Assembly: GCF_007990775.1 (NCBI RefSeq)
Contig: NZ_BJXB01000024.1
Coordinates: forward strand, 24,522 to 88,521
Length of the DNA: 64,000 nucleotides
Source: Deinococcus cellulosilyticus NBRC 106333 = KACC 11606
GTDB lineage: Bacteria > Deinococcota > Deinococci > Deinococcales > Deinococcaceae
Reading direction: 5' to 3'
Below the pieces are notes generated by a model. It saw nothing but the letters and a program-made list of their open reading frames with translations, was not told where the DNA came from and ran no database searches. Positions within the stretch are counted from its first letter, which is position 1. Every line of letters begins with the position of its first letter. This document shows, one piece after another, positions 51,198 through 59,680 of the stretch. Made by a program: the position numbers and the translations under genes.

Positions 51198-53282
51198 ATG
51201 CCCATCTATAGCCAAACCAGAAAAACTCAGCTGTACACGGTTGAAGAGTGTGCTGCAATTGTGCAGAAGTCCAAAGTGACGATCAAGCGCAAAATGACCG
51301 ACTCAAGTGTGTACGTTGAGTATCACTTTGTTCGTGCTGCACGAGGGGCTGTCAAAACAGCATTCATCGACATTTTGACTCTGGGTTTTCAGTTCAGTGC
51401 AAATGCCCTGAATGATACCCCGCAAAACAGCGGAGTATCATCGCGGAGTATCACCGAATCCGCGCAGGATCAAAGTGCTTCAAGCAGCACTAGAACAGAG
51501 ATTTCTCATGTTGCGGGTATGGATATATCCAAAAGCGGAGTATCAGCCCAAATGATACCCCGCTTGGTCTTTCCTGATACTCCGCAGGTTTCTGATCTGA
51601 CTGGAGCCCAGGAATGGTTTGCCCTACTGCAACCTGCCCTCAGAGCCTCAAAGTGGAAGCGGGCCGAACTGGTCAAGGCCATTGCCCAGCAAAAAGGCTG
51701 CAGCCCCCGCAGCATCTACCGAAAACTGGAAGCCCTGGAAAGCAGCCAGAACGGACTGTCTGCCCTAGCAAAAAAGCCCCGTGCAGACAAAGGCCATTTT
51801 CGCATAGCTCAGGAAGCCTTCGAGGTGATTCAGGCCGCATTCCTCAGCAACACCCCAAACACCAGTGTTCGCTACATTCACAGGACCCTGGTGAGGGCAG
51901 TCCCACAGGTCATGACCTACAAGACTGCCTCTGGGAAAGATAAGGTCATCACTGTTGAGATGTGCAGGCGTGTCAAAAACGCCATGCTGCAAGACCCCGT
52001 GATGCGCCTGGCGTTCTATGACACCACTGAACGCAAGGAATTCATGCGGACCTACAACGGGAAAGTCACAGCCCACCATGCAAACCACATGTGGCAGATG
52101 GACATGACCCGCTGTGATGTGGAAGTTGTTGACCCTGAAACCCTCCGGTTTTTGCGTCTCCGGGTGCATGCCATCATCGACGTTTACAGCGGCGTGATCC
52201 CTGGAATTGCCTTCTCAGAGGATGAGGACCAGACCCAGACCGACCTTGCGTTTTTGCGTGCCATCCTGCCCAAACAGGGACCGTATGCAGACAAGTACCC
52301 GATTTTTGGTGTGCCTGAAATCATGTACTGGGACAACGGAAAGACCTACAGGTCTGACCACATCGAGCGCATTCTGAAAGGGCTGAATGTGCAGTCCATT
52401 CACAGCAAGCCCCGTGTGAGTCACACCCGTGGAGCCATTGAACGCTTCTGGGGAACAGAGCACGGCTTTGAGAGGACTTTGCCTGCCTACGTGGGTGAAA
52501 ACGCCAAAGACCGTGACTCTGAGGAACTTCGGAACCTCCGCAAAGCAACCCTCAAATGGCTGGAAACAGGCAAGGACCCTGGCTTTGGCAAACGGCACCT
52601 GACCATTGATGAGTTCAAGAACATCATGCTGGCCTGGATCATCACCGAATACCACCAGTGGGTGGTCGATGGCAAGACCAGACTCCAGCACTTTCTTGAG
52701 ACTGTGCCTGCCAAAACCCAACTGCTGTTTGACCCCACTGAATTGTTCCTGTTGTTTGCCAGACGGAAAGAACGCACGGTCACCCCAGATGGTGGTGTGA
52801 AGCTGGACAACAAAATCTGGAAGATCCCTTCTGGTGTCCTGGCTCCATACAGCGGCCTGAAAGTGCTGGTGCTTGAAGACCAGTTCGCAATGGGTGACGT
52901 GCGGGTGATTGCCCGTCAGGAACGCAATGGACAGTTGACCATCCTGGGTGAAGCCGTGCCTGCTCCAGACATCGCCAACAGCATCGCGTCTGGAGAGCAA
53001 CGCAGGGCAGAAAAAGCCCAGAACACTGCTGCCGTGAACAGCCTGAAAGAAGTGCAGGAGCGTCTGGCCCACCCGGATCTGATCGTTGCAAGACAGATCG
53101 TCAAGGAACTGGACATTGCCCCCACCCCTGCCCAGCTGCCTGCCACCCCAGCACAACTGGCTGCTGTGAACCCTCCCAAAACCGACCTGGGCGAATTTGG
53201 AAACTTCCTGAAGCCCTCAGACACCACTGACATTGACGCCTTCATGAGCGAAATCAACCTGTCAGAGAGGAAAAAACCATGA
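51198..53282 (+). CDS. MuA-like DDE transposase
   Basis: 694 residues; phage Mu A is 663. An N-terminal HTH-like part is followed by a variable linker (residues ~70-130) that contains six copies of an 11-bp DNA motif, then further DNA-binding segments, the rve/RNase H core with candidate triad Asp302 (WQMDMTRCD), Asp379 (MYWDNGKTY) and Glu415 (RGAIERFWGT), a beta-barrel domain and a C-terminal tail. D379 and E415 are 36 apart, in keeping with DD35E enzymes. It joins phage ends to target DNA for integration and replication. Overlaps the MuB-like gene by 4 bases, their partnership being as in Mu. Confidence 0.93.
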   Translation: MPIYSQTRKTQLYTVEECAAIVQKSKVTIKRKMTDSSVYVEYHFVRAARGAVKTAFIDILTLGFQFSANALNDTPQNSGVSSRSITESAQDQSASSSTRTEISHVAGMDISKSGVSAQMIPRLVFPDTPQVSDLTGAQEWFALLQPALRASKWKRAELVKAIAQQKGCSPRSIYRKLEALESSQNGLSALAKKPRADKGHFRIAQEAFEVIQAAFLSNTPNTSVRYIHRTLVRAVPQVMTYKTASGKDKVITVEMCRRVKNAMLQDPVMRLAFYDTTERKEFMRTYNGKVTAHHANHMWQMDMTRCDVEVVDPETLRFLRLRVHAIIDVYSGVIPGIAFSEDEDQTQTDLAFLRAILPKQGPYADKYPIFGVPEIMYWDNGKTYRSDHIERILKGLNVQSIHSKPRVSHTRGAIERFWGTEHGFERTLPAYVGENAKDRDSEELRNLRKATLKWLETGKDPGFGKRHLTIDEFKNIMLAWIITEYHQWVVDGKTRLQHFLETVPAKTQLLFDPTELFLLFARRKERTVTPDGGVKLDNKIWKIPSGVLAPYSGLKVLVLEDQFAMGDVRVIARQERNGQLTILGEAVPAPDIANSIASGEQRRAEKAQNTAAVNSLKEVQERLAHPDLIVARQIVKELDIAPTPAQLPATPAQLAAVNPPKTDLGEFGNFLKPSDTTDIDAFMSEINLSERKKP
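51413..51585. repeat. six copies of an 11-bp motif inside the transposase gene
   Basis: GCGGAGTATCA occurs at 51430-51440, 51443-51453 and 51535-51545 on the plus strand, TGATACTCCGC at 51575-51585, and the variant TGATACCCCGC (one change) at 51413-51423 and 51553-51563 on the other. Orientation is - + + then + - -, two mirrored groups of three. The repeats fall in the transposase linker, encoding SGVS and DTPQ twice. Likely a protein-binding array, perhaps a transposition enhancer. Confidence 0.8.
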
Positions 53283-54046
53283 CTGAAACCACCCTCAGCG
53301 ACTTTCAAGCCAACCTCAGTCAGCGGCTTTCTCTGGAGCACATTGACATCCAGGGCAAAGGGCTTCCAGAGGGCTTCAAGCTGAATTCCACCTTCAAGGC
53401 CATCATCAAGCACCTGGAATACGCGTGGCGTGTGCAGGCAGCCCTGGCCCTGGTGACCGGGGCACACGGGGCAGGGAAGAGCACAGCCATCCGCTACTTT
53501 GCCCGTCAACAAGGTGTTCTTTACTGGGAATGCCCACCCAAATATCAGGCCAAACACATCCTGGCTGACCTTGCTTCAGAACTGGGCATCTCCACAGGGC
53601 ACAGCTTCCGCATGCAGACCAGTGTCGTGGTGGCCCAGCTGCAGAGTGACCCCAAACTGGTGATCCTGGATGAAGCCCAGCGGATGGACTATGACGCCAT
53701 CGACCAGCTGAAGTATCTGGCAGACAACTCTGGAAGCACCTTTGTGATGGTTGCCAGTCCCAGCCTGGAGCAACGCATTGAGAGATGGCCCGACATCTCC
53801 AGTCGATGCAGCGTGAAGCTCCGCGTTTCTGCCATCAGCCTGGAAGAATTCATTCTGCTGTACGGGGTGGATGGGTTCACCACGGCCACCCTCAAAGAGA
53901 TGCACAAGCAGACAGGCGGCATCTACCGGAAGATCACCAGTCTGTTGAAGCACCTGGGCGAAGCCATCCAGAGCACTCCTGGCATGACGGTGGGCAGTCT
54001 GACCCCTGCCCACATCCAGTTTGTTGCAGAGCAGGTGATGCTGTGA
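53279..54046 (+). CDS. MuB-like AAA+ ATPase
   Basis: 255 residues with Walker A GAHGAGKST (residues 61-69), Walker B LVILDEAQ (Asp131-Glu132) and sensor-like ASPSLEQR. The N-terminal part is short and the C-terminal helices (IYRKITSLLKHLGEAI) may touch the transposase. In Mu, protein B binds target DNA with ATP and hands it to A; the coupled position just after the transposase supports that role. Confidence 0.9.
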   Translation: MTETTLSDFQANLSQRLSLEHIDIQGKGLPEGFKLNSTFKAIIKHLEYAWRVQAALALVTGAHGAGKSTAIRYFARQQGVLYWECPPKYQAKHILADLASELGISTGHSFRMQTSVVVAQLQSDPKLVILDEAQRMDYDAIDQLKYLADNSGSTFVMVASPSLEQRIERWPDISSRCSVKLRVSAISLEEFILLYGVDGFTTATLKEMHKQTGGIYRKITSLLKHLGEAIQSTPGMTVGSLTPAHIQFVAEQVML

Positions 54047-54447
54047 CCGGACGCAGACGCCCAGGAGGAATGTCTAAGACCAGTCAGCGTTTCGCCAAGG
54101 TCACACAGCCTAATGGCACAGAGCTGACTGTGCCTCAGGCCAAGGATGTTGGCACCTTTATATATGTGGGGGATGGGGTTCAATATCCAAAATTCCCTAC
54201 TGTAACGCTGTTACTTGATGGACACCATCTGACTGAAGGGACAATTTTCGAGTTGGAGGAAATGCGTCCAGGGCATGGAATGGGTGAGACCATTTCTGTG
54301 CAAGTGGCATATGTGCGTCTTCAGGTGTCTCTGTTCCCAGGGAAATATGGGCAGCTAAAGCGGCATATTTATTGCGATCCTGTCATTCCAAACGATGAAA
54401 AGAGTGATGCATTCGCTGAAACGTTTGGACTGGGTGATTCGCAATGA
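54043..54447 (+). CDS. unknown phage early protein, A+T-richer than neighbours
   Basis: 134 residues from GTG 54043, whose GTGA overlaps the MuB-like stop; ATG 54070, preceded by AGGAGGA, is the alternative start. The middle reads DVGTFIYVGDGVQYPKF, beta-rich, with no recognised family. Its base composition and codon choice are visibly A+T-richer than the genes around it, which suggests separate acquisition by the phage. Confidence 0.6.
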   Translation: MTGRRRPGGMSKTSQRFAKVTQPNGTELTVPQAKDVGTFIYVGDGVQYPKFPTVTLLLDGHHLTEGTIFELEEMRPGHGMGETISVQVAYVRLQVSLFPGKYGQLKRHIYCDPVIPNDEKSDAFAETFGLGDSQ

Positions 54448-54791
54448 CCCAGTTCTCTGGTGATCCCCTGGCCCGTGGTGCTGCAGCTGTGGACAGCGAC
54501 ATCCGGCGTTTTGCCCTGCAGCACCTGCTGACCAAAGGTTATGTGTCTGCAGCAGACATCCGGCGTGAATTTGTGGACCTTACTTCTTCCAGTGCCATGC
54601 ACCAGTGCCGGGTGTTGGTGCGGCTTGGCATTGCCGAAGTGGACCCCACCCATGACCGGAAAGGCAATCCCAGACAGGTGAAGGGCAGGCTCTCTGAAGA
54701 GTTCGCCCTGAGGTTCACCCTCAAAGACAAATCCAGCCTGCAGGCACTTCACCAGTGGCTGTCCGGGCTGTTGGAGGTCTCCAATGGATAA
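54444..54791 (+). CDS. phage early protein, probable winged helix
   Basis: 115 residues. The segment VDSDIRRFALQHLLTKGYVS and the following helices (MHQCRVLVRLGIAEVDPTHD) look like a small winged-helix DNA-binding unit. No named family. Overlaps neighbours by 4 and 8 bases within the early operon. Confidence 0.68.
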   Translation: MTQFSGDPLARGAAAVDSDIRRFALQHLLTKGYVSAADIRREFVDLTSSSAMHQCRVLVRLGIAEVDPTHDRKGNPRQVKGRLSEEFALRFTLKDKSSLQALHQWLSGLLEVSNG

Positions 54792-55203
54792 CCAACTTCG
54801 AGCCCGATGCACCCGCCTTCTGGAGATCCCTGAGCAGATTGAGGCGGTCAGAAGACTTCTCACCGCTCAGAGGGCAGAACTCCGCAAGGTCCGCCGCAAA
54901 CTGGACCACCTTGAGGCTCAAATTCGCCTGCAGGTCCCTGCAGACCTGAAGAACGAAAAACAGCGGGATGCCTGGGTGCTGGTAGCGTGTGAGGCCGATC
55001 AGGACTGGAGCAAGGCCAAAGACCGGGAAGAATCCCTGCAGACCGCCATCGACAAGTACCTGGCAGAGCATGACGTGCTGGACCATGAGCGGAAAAGCCT
55101 GAGGGCTGTGCTGGAACGTGAATATGCGGACATCATCGAGACCGCACTGAATGACCGTGCCCTGGTGGAAGTGCTGTCCAGAAAGGGGGGGCTGGTCGGA
55201 TGA
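54784..55203 (+). CDS. coiled-coil phage early protein
   Basis: 139 residues, rich in charged residues; two long coiled-coil helices (IEAVRRLLTAQRAELRKVRR and HDVLDHERKSLRAVLEREYA) joined by a short domain. In Mu the early region carries gam, a coiled-coil DNA-end binder, but I see no Gam signature, so the comparison is positional only. Confidence 0.65.
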   Translation: MDNQLRARCTRLLEIPEQIEAVRRLLTAQRAELRKVRRKLDHLEAQIRLQVPADLKNEKQRDAWVLVACEADQDWSKAKDREESLQTAIDKYLAEHDVLDHERKSLRAVLEREYADIIETALNDRALVEVLSRKGGLVG

Positions 55204-55433
55204 TCTTTGGCCCGAAAACCGTTGAAGAATTTGTGGCCCTGCACCCCTGGAAGTGCATGGTGCTCACCGATTACCTGGGTGCCTACAAGTGGAGGGCCAT
55301 GCTGGTCCCCAACAAAGACAGAAACGAGTGGGGCAACATCCCAGTGGCTGTTGGTGGCAGTGCTGCACAGGCATTCAGCTCTCTCATGACCCTGCAGGTC
55401 AACGAAAAAGGTGAATTATGCGAATCTCTCTGA
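55200..55433 (+). CDS. small unknown phage protein
   Basis: 77 residues (starts MIFGPKTVEEFVALHPW), probably one small alpha/beta domain. No family recognised. Start overlaps the previous stop by 4 bases, end overlaps the next gene by 16. Confidence 0.6.
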   Translation: MIFGPKTVEEFVALHPWKCMVLTDYLGAYKWRAMLVPNKDRNEWGNIPVAVGGSAAQAFSSLMTLQVNEKGELCESL

Positions 55434-55786
55434 TCCCCTCTGCCCCTGTTTCCTTCCGTCTGGCCCAGATCAGCAAAGCCCTCCGGCGTGCTGTGGACGT
55501 GACCCTGTTTCCTGCCCGTGCGGTGGTCCACAAGATCCGGCGTCCCCTGCAGTCCGTGCTGGTGGAAAAGGACCTGTTGAATCACATCCGCACCAAGAAC
55601 CTAATGCCCAACGAACTCCGTGACGTAGCAGGGACCATGCGGAACCTTGGACATCTCCATCTGGCCCGAATGGTGGAAGACGAAGCGGACTGCAGGGCAG
55701 TGGCTCTGAAGATGGAGTTTCACCATCGCAGGGCAGAACTTCGCCAGTTCGGGCAGGACCTGCTGGATGGAGGTGTCGATCTGTGA
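55418..55786 (+). CDS. unknown basic, helical phage protein
   Basis: 122 residues, helical and basic (ISKALRRAVDVTLFPARAVV; RDVAGTMRNLGHLHLARMVE). No family recognised; nucleic-acid binding is possible from the charge but not shown. Tightly packed in the early operon. Confidence 0.6.
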   Translation: MRISLIPSAPVSFRLAQISKALRRAVDVTLFPARAVVHKIRRPLQSVLVEKDLLNHIRTKNLMPNELRDVAGTMRNLGHLHLARMVEDEADCRAVALKMEFHHRRAELRQFGQDLLDGGVDL

Positions 55787-56334
55787 CCACCCTTCACCAG
55801 TTCCTGGTCGGGGTGATGGCCCCGGAACGTTTCATGACCTTCTTCGACACTGTGGCAGACCAGATGCCCCAGGTCGCGGAATCCTTCGCCAATGAATTCT
55901 GGGGGGAACTCGATCACCCACCCACCATGACCGTTCTGGTGATCGACACGGAAACAGGTTGCCATGAAACCTTCAAGGTGGATTGTGCTGGTTACCGTTT
56001 TGACGCTTTCGCTCCTGCAGCCAGGGATGTGGTGCGGGAGCTTGAAATGTGGGCTGTGTACCACCAGAAGCACCTGCTGGACACCGCTGAATTGTTCAAC
56101 GTGCAGATGCTCAAGAGGGATCTGGCCTACCACATCGGCAGAAAGATCCAGTCTGTCCGGGACCCCAAATCTGTGGGGGTCCCCAGAGACCTCCTGGATG
56201 AAATCAAGCTGCTGGTTTCAGAGCTGCAGGACAGCCCTCACTTCTGCGAGTTGCACGGCCAGTTCTTCACTTTCGTCAAGTTCCAGCTTGACCAGCCCAT
56301 CCCTGAGACCTGGAAGAGGGATGTGGTGCCATGA
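55783..56334 (+). CDS. unknown phage protein
   Basis: 183 residues with GTG start inside the previous stop. An N-terminal helical part (MAPERFMTFFDTVADQMPQV), a short beta segment (TMTVLVIDTETGCHETFKVD), then helices. No recognised domain or motif. Overlaps both neighbours by 4 bases. Confidence 0.62.
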   Translation: MTTLHQFLVGVMAPERFMTFFDTVADQMPQVAESFANEFWGELDHPPTMTVLVIDTETGCHETFKVDCAGYRFDAFAPAARDVVRELEMWAVYHQKHLLDTAELFNVQMLKRDLAYHIGRKIQSVRDPKSVGVPRDLLDEIKLLVSELQDSPHFCELHGQFFTFVKFQLDQPIPETWKRDVVP

Positions 56335-56891
56335 AGGAAACCTACCCCAAAAAGGGCAACAAGTTCGATCCTGAGCAGTACCAGCCGGACGTGCCCCCCA
56401 TGACCCTGCAGCCTTTCACCCCTGGTCCCGCAGGAGAAGTCCGGGCAGTTGCCACCGCTGCAGACCTGCTGACCGTTGCGGCCCAGTGCGAAGCCATCCA
56501 GTTTGACTGGATCGGTCTGACGGGAGCCTACCTGGACTGGAAAAAACGCTCTGAAATCGGGGACTTCCGGTGGCATGCCAGAACCTCAGCGGGTCCCGTG
56601 CGGGGCGTGGACAAAGCCCCAGACATGGTGCACTTCAAAGGGCAGGAGTTCCGGCCCGACCTAGTGCCCGTCGCTGTCACGATCTTCCCGCATGCCATCC
56701 GGGATGGCAGCCTCAGCAAGTTCACGGACCTGCTGGTGACCAGAGGTGTCCGCTCTGTAGAGTGCATCGCCCCTGATCCGCTGAGCACCAAACGGGTTCT
56801 GAGGCTGCACACCCCCACCAAGATTTTCACCCTCACAGAAGACAAAAAGGAGGGCTCTGATGGAGCAGGAACGGAAAGCCCCGCTGTTTGA
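56331..56891 (+). CDS. unknown phage protein
   Basis: 186 residues. Pro-rich N-terminus, then an alpha/beta region (VAAQCEAIQFDWIGLTGAYL; LVPVAVTIFPHAIRDGSLSK). No family recognised. Its last 32 bases overlap the next start in another frame, the longest overlap in the operon. Confidence 0.6.
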   Translation: MKETYPKKGNKFDPEQYQPDVPPMTLQPFTPGPAGEVRAVATAADLLTVAAQCEAIQFDWIGLTGAYLDWKKRSEIGDFRWHARTSAGPVRGVDKAPDMVHFKGQEFRPDLVPVAVTIFPHAIRDGSLSKFTDLLVTRGVRSVECIAPDPLSTKRVLRLHTPTKIFTLTEDKKEGSDGAGTESPAV

Positions 56892-57237
56892 AGAACACCC
56901 CTTCATGTACTGCCTGTGGCACCTGGAGCACAACTACAGGACCTATCAAGCATTCCGTGAACTGGCAGACCGTTACCGCGAATTCAACCCCCACCGGATG
57001 CTTTCTGCAGACATGATCTGCCATGTGATCCGGTTTGAACTGGGCATGCGGAATGACGGTGACGCTTTCCACATCAGCAACAACCTGACCAGTTTTTACG
57101 CCCGTGTGTACCGCCTGGAACACCCAGAAGCCAACTTTGGACTTCGCCCCACCTGGATGAATCAACTCACCGATGACCAGTGGGACGAAGTTCGGGACGT
57201 GCTTCGCCGCATGAAGGAGCAGCATGAAAACCTCTGA
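56860..57237 (+). CDS. unknown helical phage protein
   Basis: 125 residues, mostly helical (MYCLWHLEHNYRTYQAFREL; SADMICHVIRFELGMR), without a known motif. Resembles many small phage proteins with a helical-bundle look. Overlaps the next gene by 14 bases. Confidence 0.62.
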   Translation: MEQERKAPLFEEHPFMYCLWHLEHNYRTYQAFRELADRYREFNPHRMLSADMICHVIRFELGMRNDGDAFHISNNLTSFYARVYRLEHPEANFGLRPTWMNQLTDDQWDEVRDVLRRMKEQHENL

Positions 57238-57607
57238 GTTGAGACCGCTCGAAGTGGTTCGGCGTGTGGATGCCCTGAACATCATCCTGCACCGCATTCA
57301 GGCAAGCACCATCCACCCGGCTTTCTTTCATGCCCGTGGCCTACACGGGTTCATCCTGGCTGATCATGCTGGAGAAATCTGGTGGAACGATCCCTTCAGG
57401 GGCTTCATCCCCATGAGCCAGTCACACAAAACCCCACTGGGCACAGCTGGTTTCAAGAACCTCTTGAGGTTCATGTACTTCCATGCAGCCCACAATGTGC
57501 AGATCCAGCGGGTTCACTTTCCCACTGCAGACGAACTGGGGCTGAACAAAATCGAGTGGGAAGCAGTTCTGATGGCTGCTCAGGTGCATGGGCTGGTGTC
57601 CGCATGA
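57224..57607 (+). CDS. unknown phage protein
   Basis: 127 residues with alternating aromatic and hydrophobic segments (GFILADHAGEIWWNDPFRGF). No family recognised. The final ATGA overlaps the first of two related Ead-like genes. Confidence 0.6.
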   Translation: MKTSELRPLEVVRRVDALNIILHRIQASTIHPAFFHARGLHGFILADHAGEIWWNDPFRGFIPMSQSHKTPLGTAGFKNLLRFMYFHAAHNVQIQRVHFPTADELGLNKIEWEAVLMAAQVHGLVSA

Positions 57608-58134
57608 CTCAGAACACCGTCAAACCCATCCACACCACAGCTCCATCTGCTGCCACCATTCAGGCAATCCGCGAACGCTGGGCCAGGGCAACCCCTGGCC
57701 CCTGGGGTTGGTTCGGTCACGTCAGCAGAACCACCAAGCACACGGCCATACGCCTGTCCAGCAAAGCGAATGGCAACATTGTGATGGACTTCAAGCGGGT
57801 AGGCAAAACCAACGATGCCCAGCCCCGTTTTGGGAGGAATGACCTTCTGGTTGGTGCCAGAGAATTCGTGAAGTACGAGGTGGGCTATCGGCAACAGATT
57901 GATGCCATTGACCACCCGGATGCTCAGGCCATTGCCTGTGCTCCAGCAGACGTGCAGACCTTGCTGGAAGCCCTGGAAGTCTGCAGAAAAGCCTTTGAAG
58001 CCTTGCAGAATGCAGAAGACTTGAAGAACTCCATTGTGCGTGCAGAGGTGTATTTGTCTGCACCATTGGCTGAGATCTACGCCAAAAAAGCCGTTCAAGA
58101 AGCCCTCTTTGTTCTGGGTCTGGTGGAATCATGA
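57604..58134 (+). CDS. Ead/Ea22-like phage protein, copy 1
   Basis: 176 residues. IQAIRERWARATPGPWGWFG near the N-terminus and IDHPDAQAIACAPADVQTLL later form the pattern ATxGPW...DAxAIAxAPxDVxxLL common in phage Ead/Ea22-like proteins of unknown role. The next gene has the same pattern, so the pair arose by duplication. ATG 57604 is inside the preceding stop. Confidence 0.7.
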   Translation: MTQNTVKPIHTTAPSAATIQAIRERWARATPGPWGWFGHVSRTTKHTAIRLSSKANGNIVMDFKRVGKTNDAQPRFGRNDLLVGAREFVKYEVGYRQQIDAIDHPDAQAIACAPADVQTLLEALEVCRKAFEALQNAEDLKNSIVRAEVYLSAPLAEIYAKKAVQEALFVLGLVES

Positions 58135-58682
58135 CCCTTCCTACAGAAATTCAGGCCATCAAAGACCGCTGGAGCAAGGCCACCAAAGGACCCTGGCAGT
58201 GGTCCGGGTATGTCTCCAGAGACAGCCTGAAGCAGACGGACATCAACCTCACGACCACCTGGGGCGGTAGACGGGTCGTGATGATGTTCGAGCGGGTGGG
58301 TTTCAGGGATGCCCAGCCGTGGTTTCAACCCCAGCCGGGTGATCTTGGTATGCAGCCTGGCAGGGACCTTGTGAAGCAAGATCCAGAGACTGGCAGTGGG
58401 CATATCAGTGGCATCAACCACCCGGACGCTGAGGCCATTGCTCACGCCCCGGAAGACGTGCGGATGCTCCTGCAGGAAGTGGACCGACTCAGGGCACAGG
58501 TGCCCAGCTGGACTCCCATCACCCAGCCACCTGCAGAGTCCGGCACCTATCTGGTGATCATGTCGGGTTTCCCGGTGGTCCTCTTCTACAACGCTGAAGA
58601 GGGCTTCTGGGATGACGATGAACAGACGGACGCCCTGGTCACCCACTGGATGCCCATCCTCCCAACACCGGAGGACGCATGA
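58131..58682 (+). CDS. Ead/Ea22-like plus DUF551 phage protein, copy 2
   Basis: 183 residues. The N-terminal two thirds match the preceding gene (IQAIKDRWSKATKGPWQWSG; INHPDAEAIAHAPEDVRMLL). The C-terminal third is DUF551-like: WTPITQPPAESGTYLVIMSG and VTHWMPILPTPED. This fusion is common in phage accessory genes; function unknown. Confidence 0.75.
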   Translation: MTLPTEIQAIKDRWSKATKGPWQWSGYVSRDSLKQTDINLTTTWGGRRVVMMFERVGFRDAQPWFQPQPGDLGMQPGRDLVKQDPETGSGHISGINHPDAEAIAHAPEDVRMLLQEVDRLRAQVPSWTPITQPPAESGTYLVIMSGFPVVLFYNAEEGFWDDDEQTDALVTHWMPILPTPEDA

Positions 58683-58990
58683 GCACCTTCCGTTTTGAAG
58701 AGGTCACCATCACCCTGGGTGGTGAGCAGATCCAGGTAATGGAAATCCACTATCACAGCACTCCGGGTGATCGGCCTGTCTGGAAAGGTAAGCGTGGCGT
58801 CTGGCAGGCATCTGGTGAGATTCGAGTCAATGCCATTGGTGAGTCTCTGGCCCTGGTGCTCTCCAGACAGGAACCCTGCCAGGTCCCTCAAAGCAGGGTC
58901 GAGATGGTCCGAAAAGCCAAGTTCATCCGGCGTGGGAACCGTGCCAGAAAACTACAGGTTTCCCGTGCCAGAAAGTGGGGTTGGAGATGA
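58679..58990 (+). CDS. small basic phage protein
   Basis: 103 residues, a beta-rich first half (FEEVTITLGGEQIQVMEIHY) and a strongly basic C-terminus (AKFIRRGNRARKLQVSRARK) suited to nucleic-acid contact. No family recognised. Overlaps the next start by 4 bases. Confidence 0.6.
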   Translation: MSTFRFEEVTITLGGEQIQVMEIHYHSTPGDRPVWKGKRGVWQASGEIRVNAIGESLALVLSRQEPCQVPQSRVEMVRKAKFIRRGNRARKLQVSRARKWGWR

Positions 58991-59250
58991 ACTGGGATGA
59001 TTTTGATTCCCTTCCACCCCATCAGAAAGCTCTGCTTGCTGAAACTGTCCCTGAAGTCAAAGCCCTGGCCCGGCGAGAGGAAAGGCGTGAAATCCTTCTT
59101 GCCAAGATCACACTCGCAAGCTTTGAGAAACCCAACATCCCTGCACACCTCACGGAAGGAAGGGCAACGGCTCAGAAAATTGCAGAGCTGGAGAGCCTTT
59201 ACGAGTGGGTGGTTTCTGGGAATGACAGTTCAACCTGGAGGACCAAATGA
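58987..59250 (+). CDS. small charged helical phage protein
   Basis: 87 residues from ATG 58987, preceded by TGGAG. Charged helices (VKALARREERREILLAKITL; ATAQKIAELESLYEWVVSGN). No family recognised. Confidence 0.58.
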   Translation: MNWDDFDSLPPHQKALLAETVPEVKALARREERREILLAKITLASFEKPNIPAHLTEGRATAQKIAELESLYEWVVSGNDSSTWRTK

Positions 59251-59462
59251 CCCAGACCAAAGAGCGTGCTGGTTGGACCAAGCTTCACCAGCGTGGGCAG
59301 TGGCATTACGTGCGGGGTTCCTGGACCCTGTGCGGTCTGGCAGCTGCTCACCCGGACCTGCTGGTGTTCTCCGACCTCACCCCCTCTGCTGATCCTTCTT
59401 TTGCAACCAAGTGCCTCACCTGTGAACGCAGGTTCAACAAGGCACAGAAGGAAGCGAAGTGA
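59247..59462 (+). CDS. small phage protein with possible zinc knuckle
   Basis: 71 residues. One Cys near the middle (SWTLCGLAAAHP) and a pair CLTCERRF near the end could bind zinc, although a fourth ligand is not clear. Overlaps neighbours by 4 bases on each side. Confidence 0.58.
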   Translation: MTQTKERAGWTKLHQRGQWHYVRGSWTLCGLAAAHPDLLVFSDLTPSADPSFATKCLTCERRFNKAQKEAK

Positions 59463-59680
59463 GATCAGCAAATCGTGCTTTTGAAGTGGTGGTAGAGGAC
59501 CCCACCATCGAAGAGATCCAGATGTCCCGGCAACTTTTGAAGCAGCAAGAACAGCGGTTCTGGCACAGGGTTGTGTACGGGGACCCGCAACCGCCAGCCC
59601 CACCGAAACCACCCCACCCCAGGAAAGCCCTTTTTCGGCGTCGCAAGAAACGCAACCAGAACAGGAGAAAAAGACCATGA
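59459..59680 (+). CDS. small phage protein with Pro/Arg-rich tail
   Basis: 73 residues, GTG start. The helical N-terminus (IEEIQMSRQLLKQQEQRFWH) is followed by a Pro-rich and then very basic tail (KALFRRRKKRNQNRRKRP). No family; nucleic-acid binding is a guess from charge. Confidence 0.55.
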   Translation: MRSANRAFEVVVEDPTIEEIQMSRQLLKQQEQRFWHRVVYGDPQPPAPPKPPHPRKALFRRRKKRNQNRRKRP

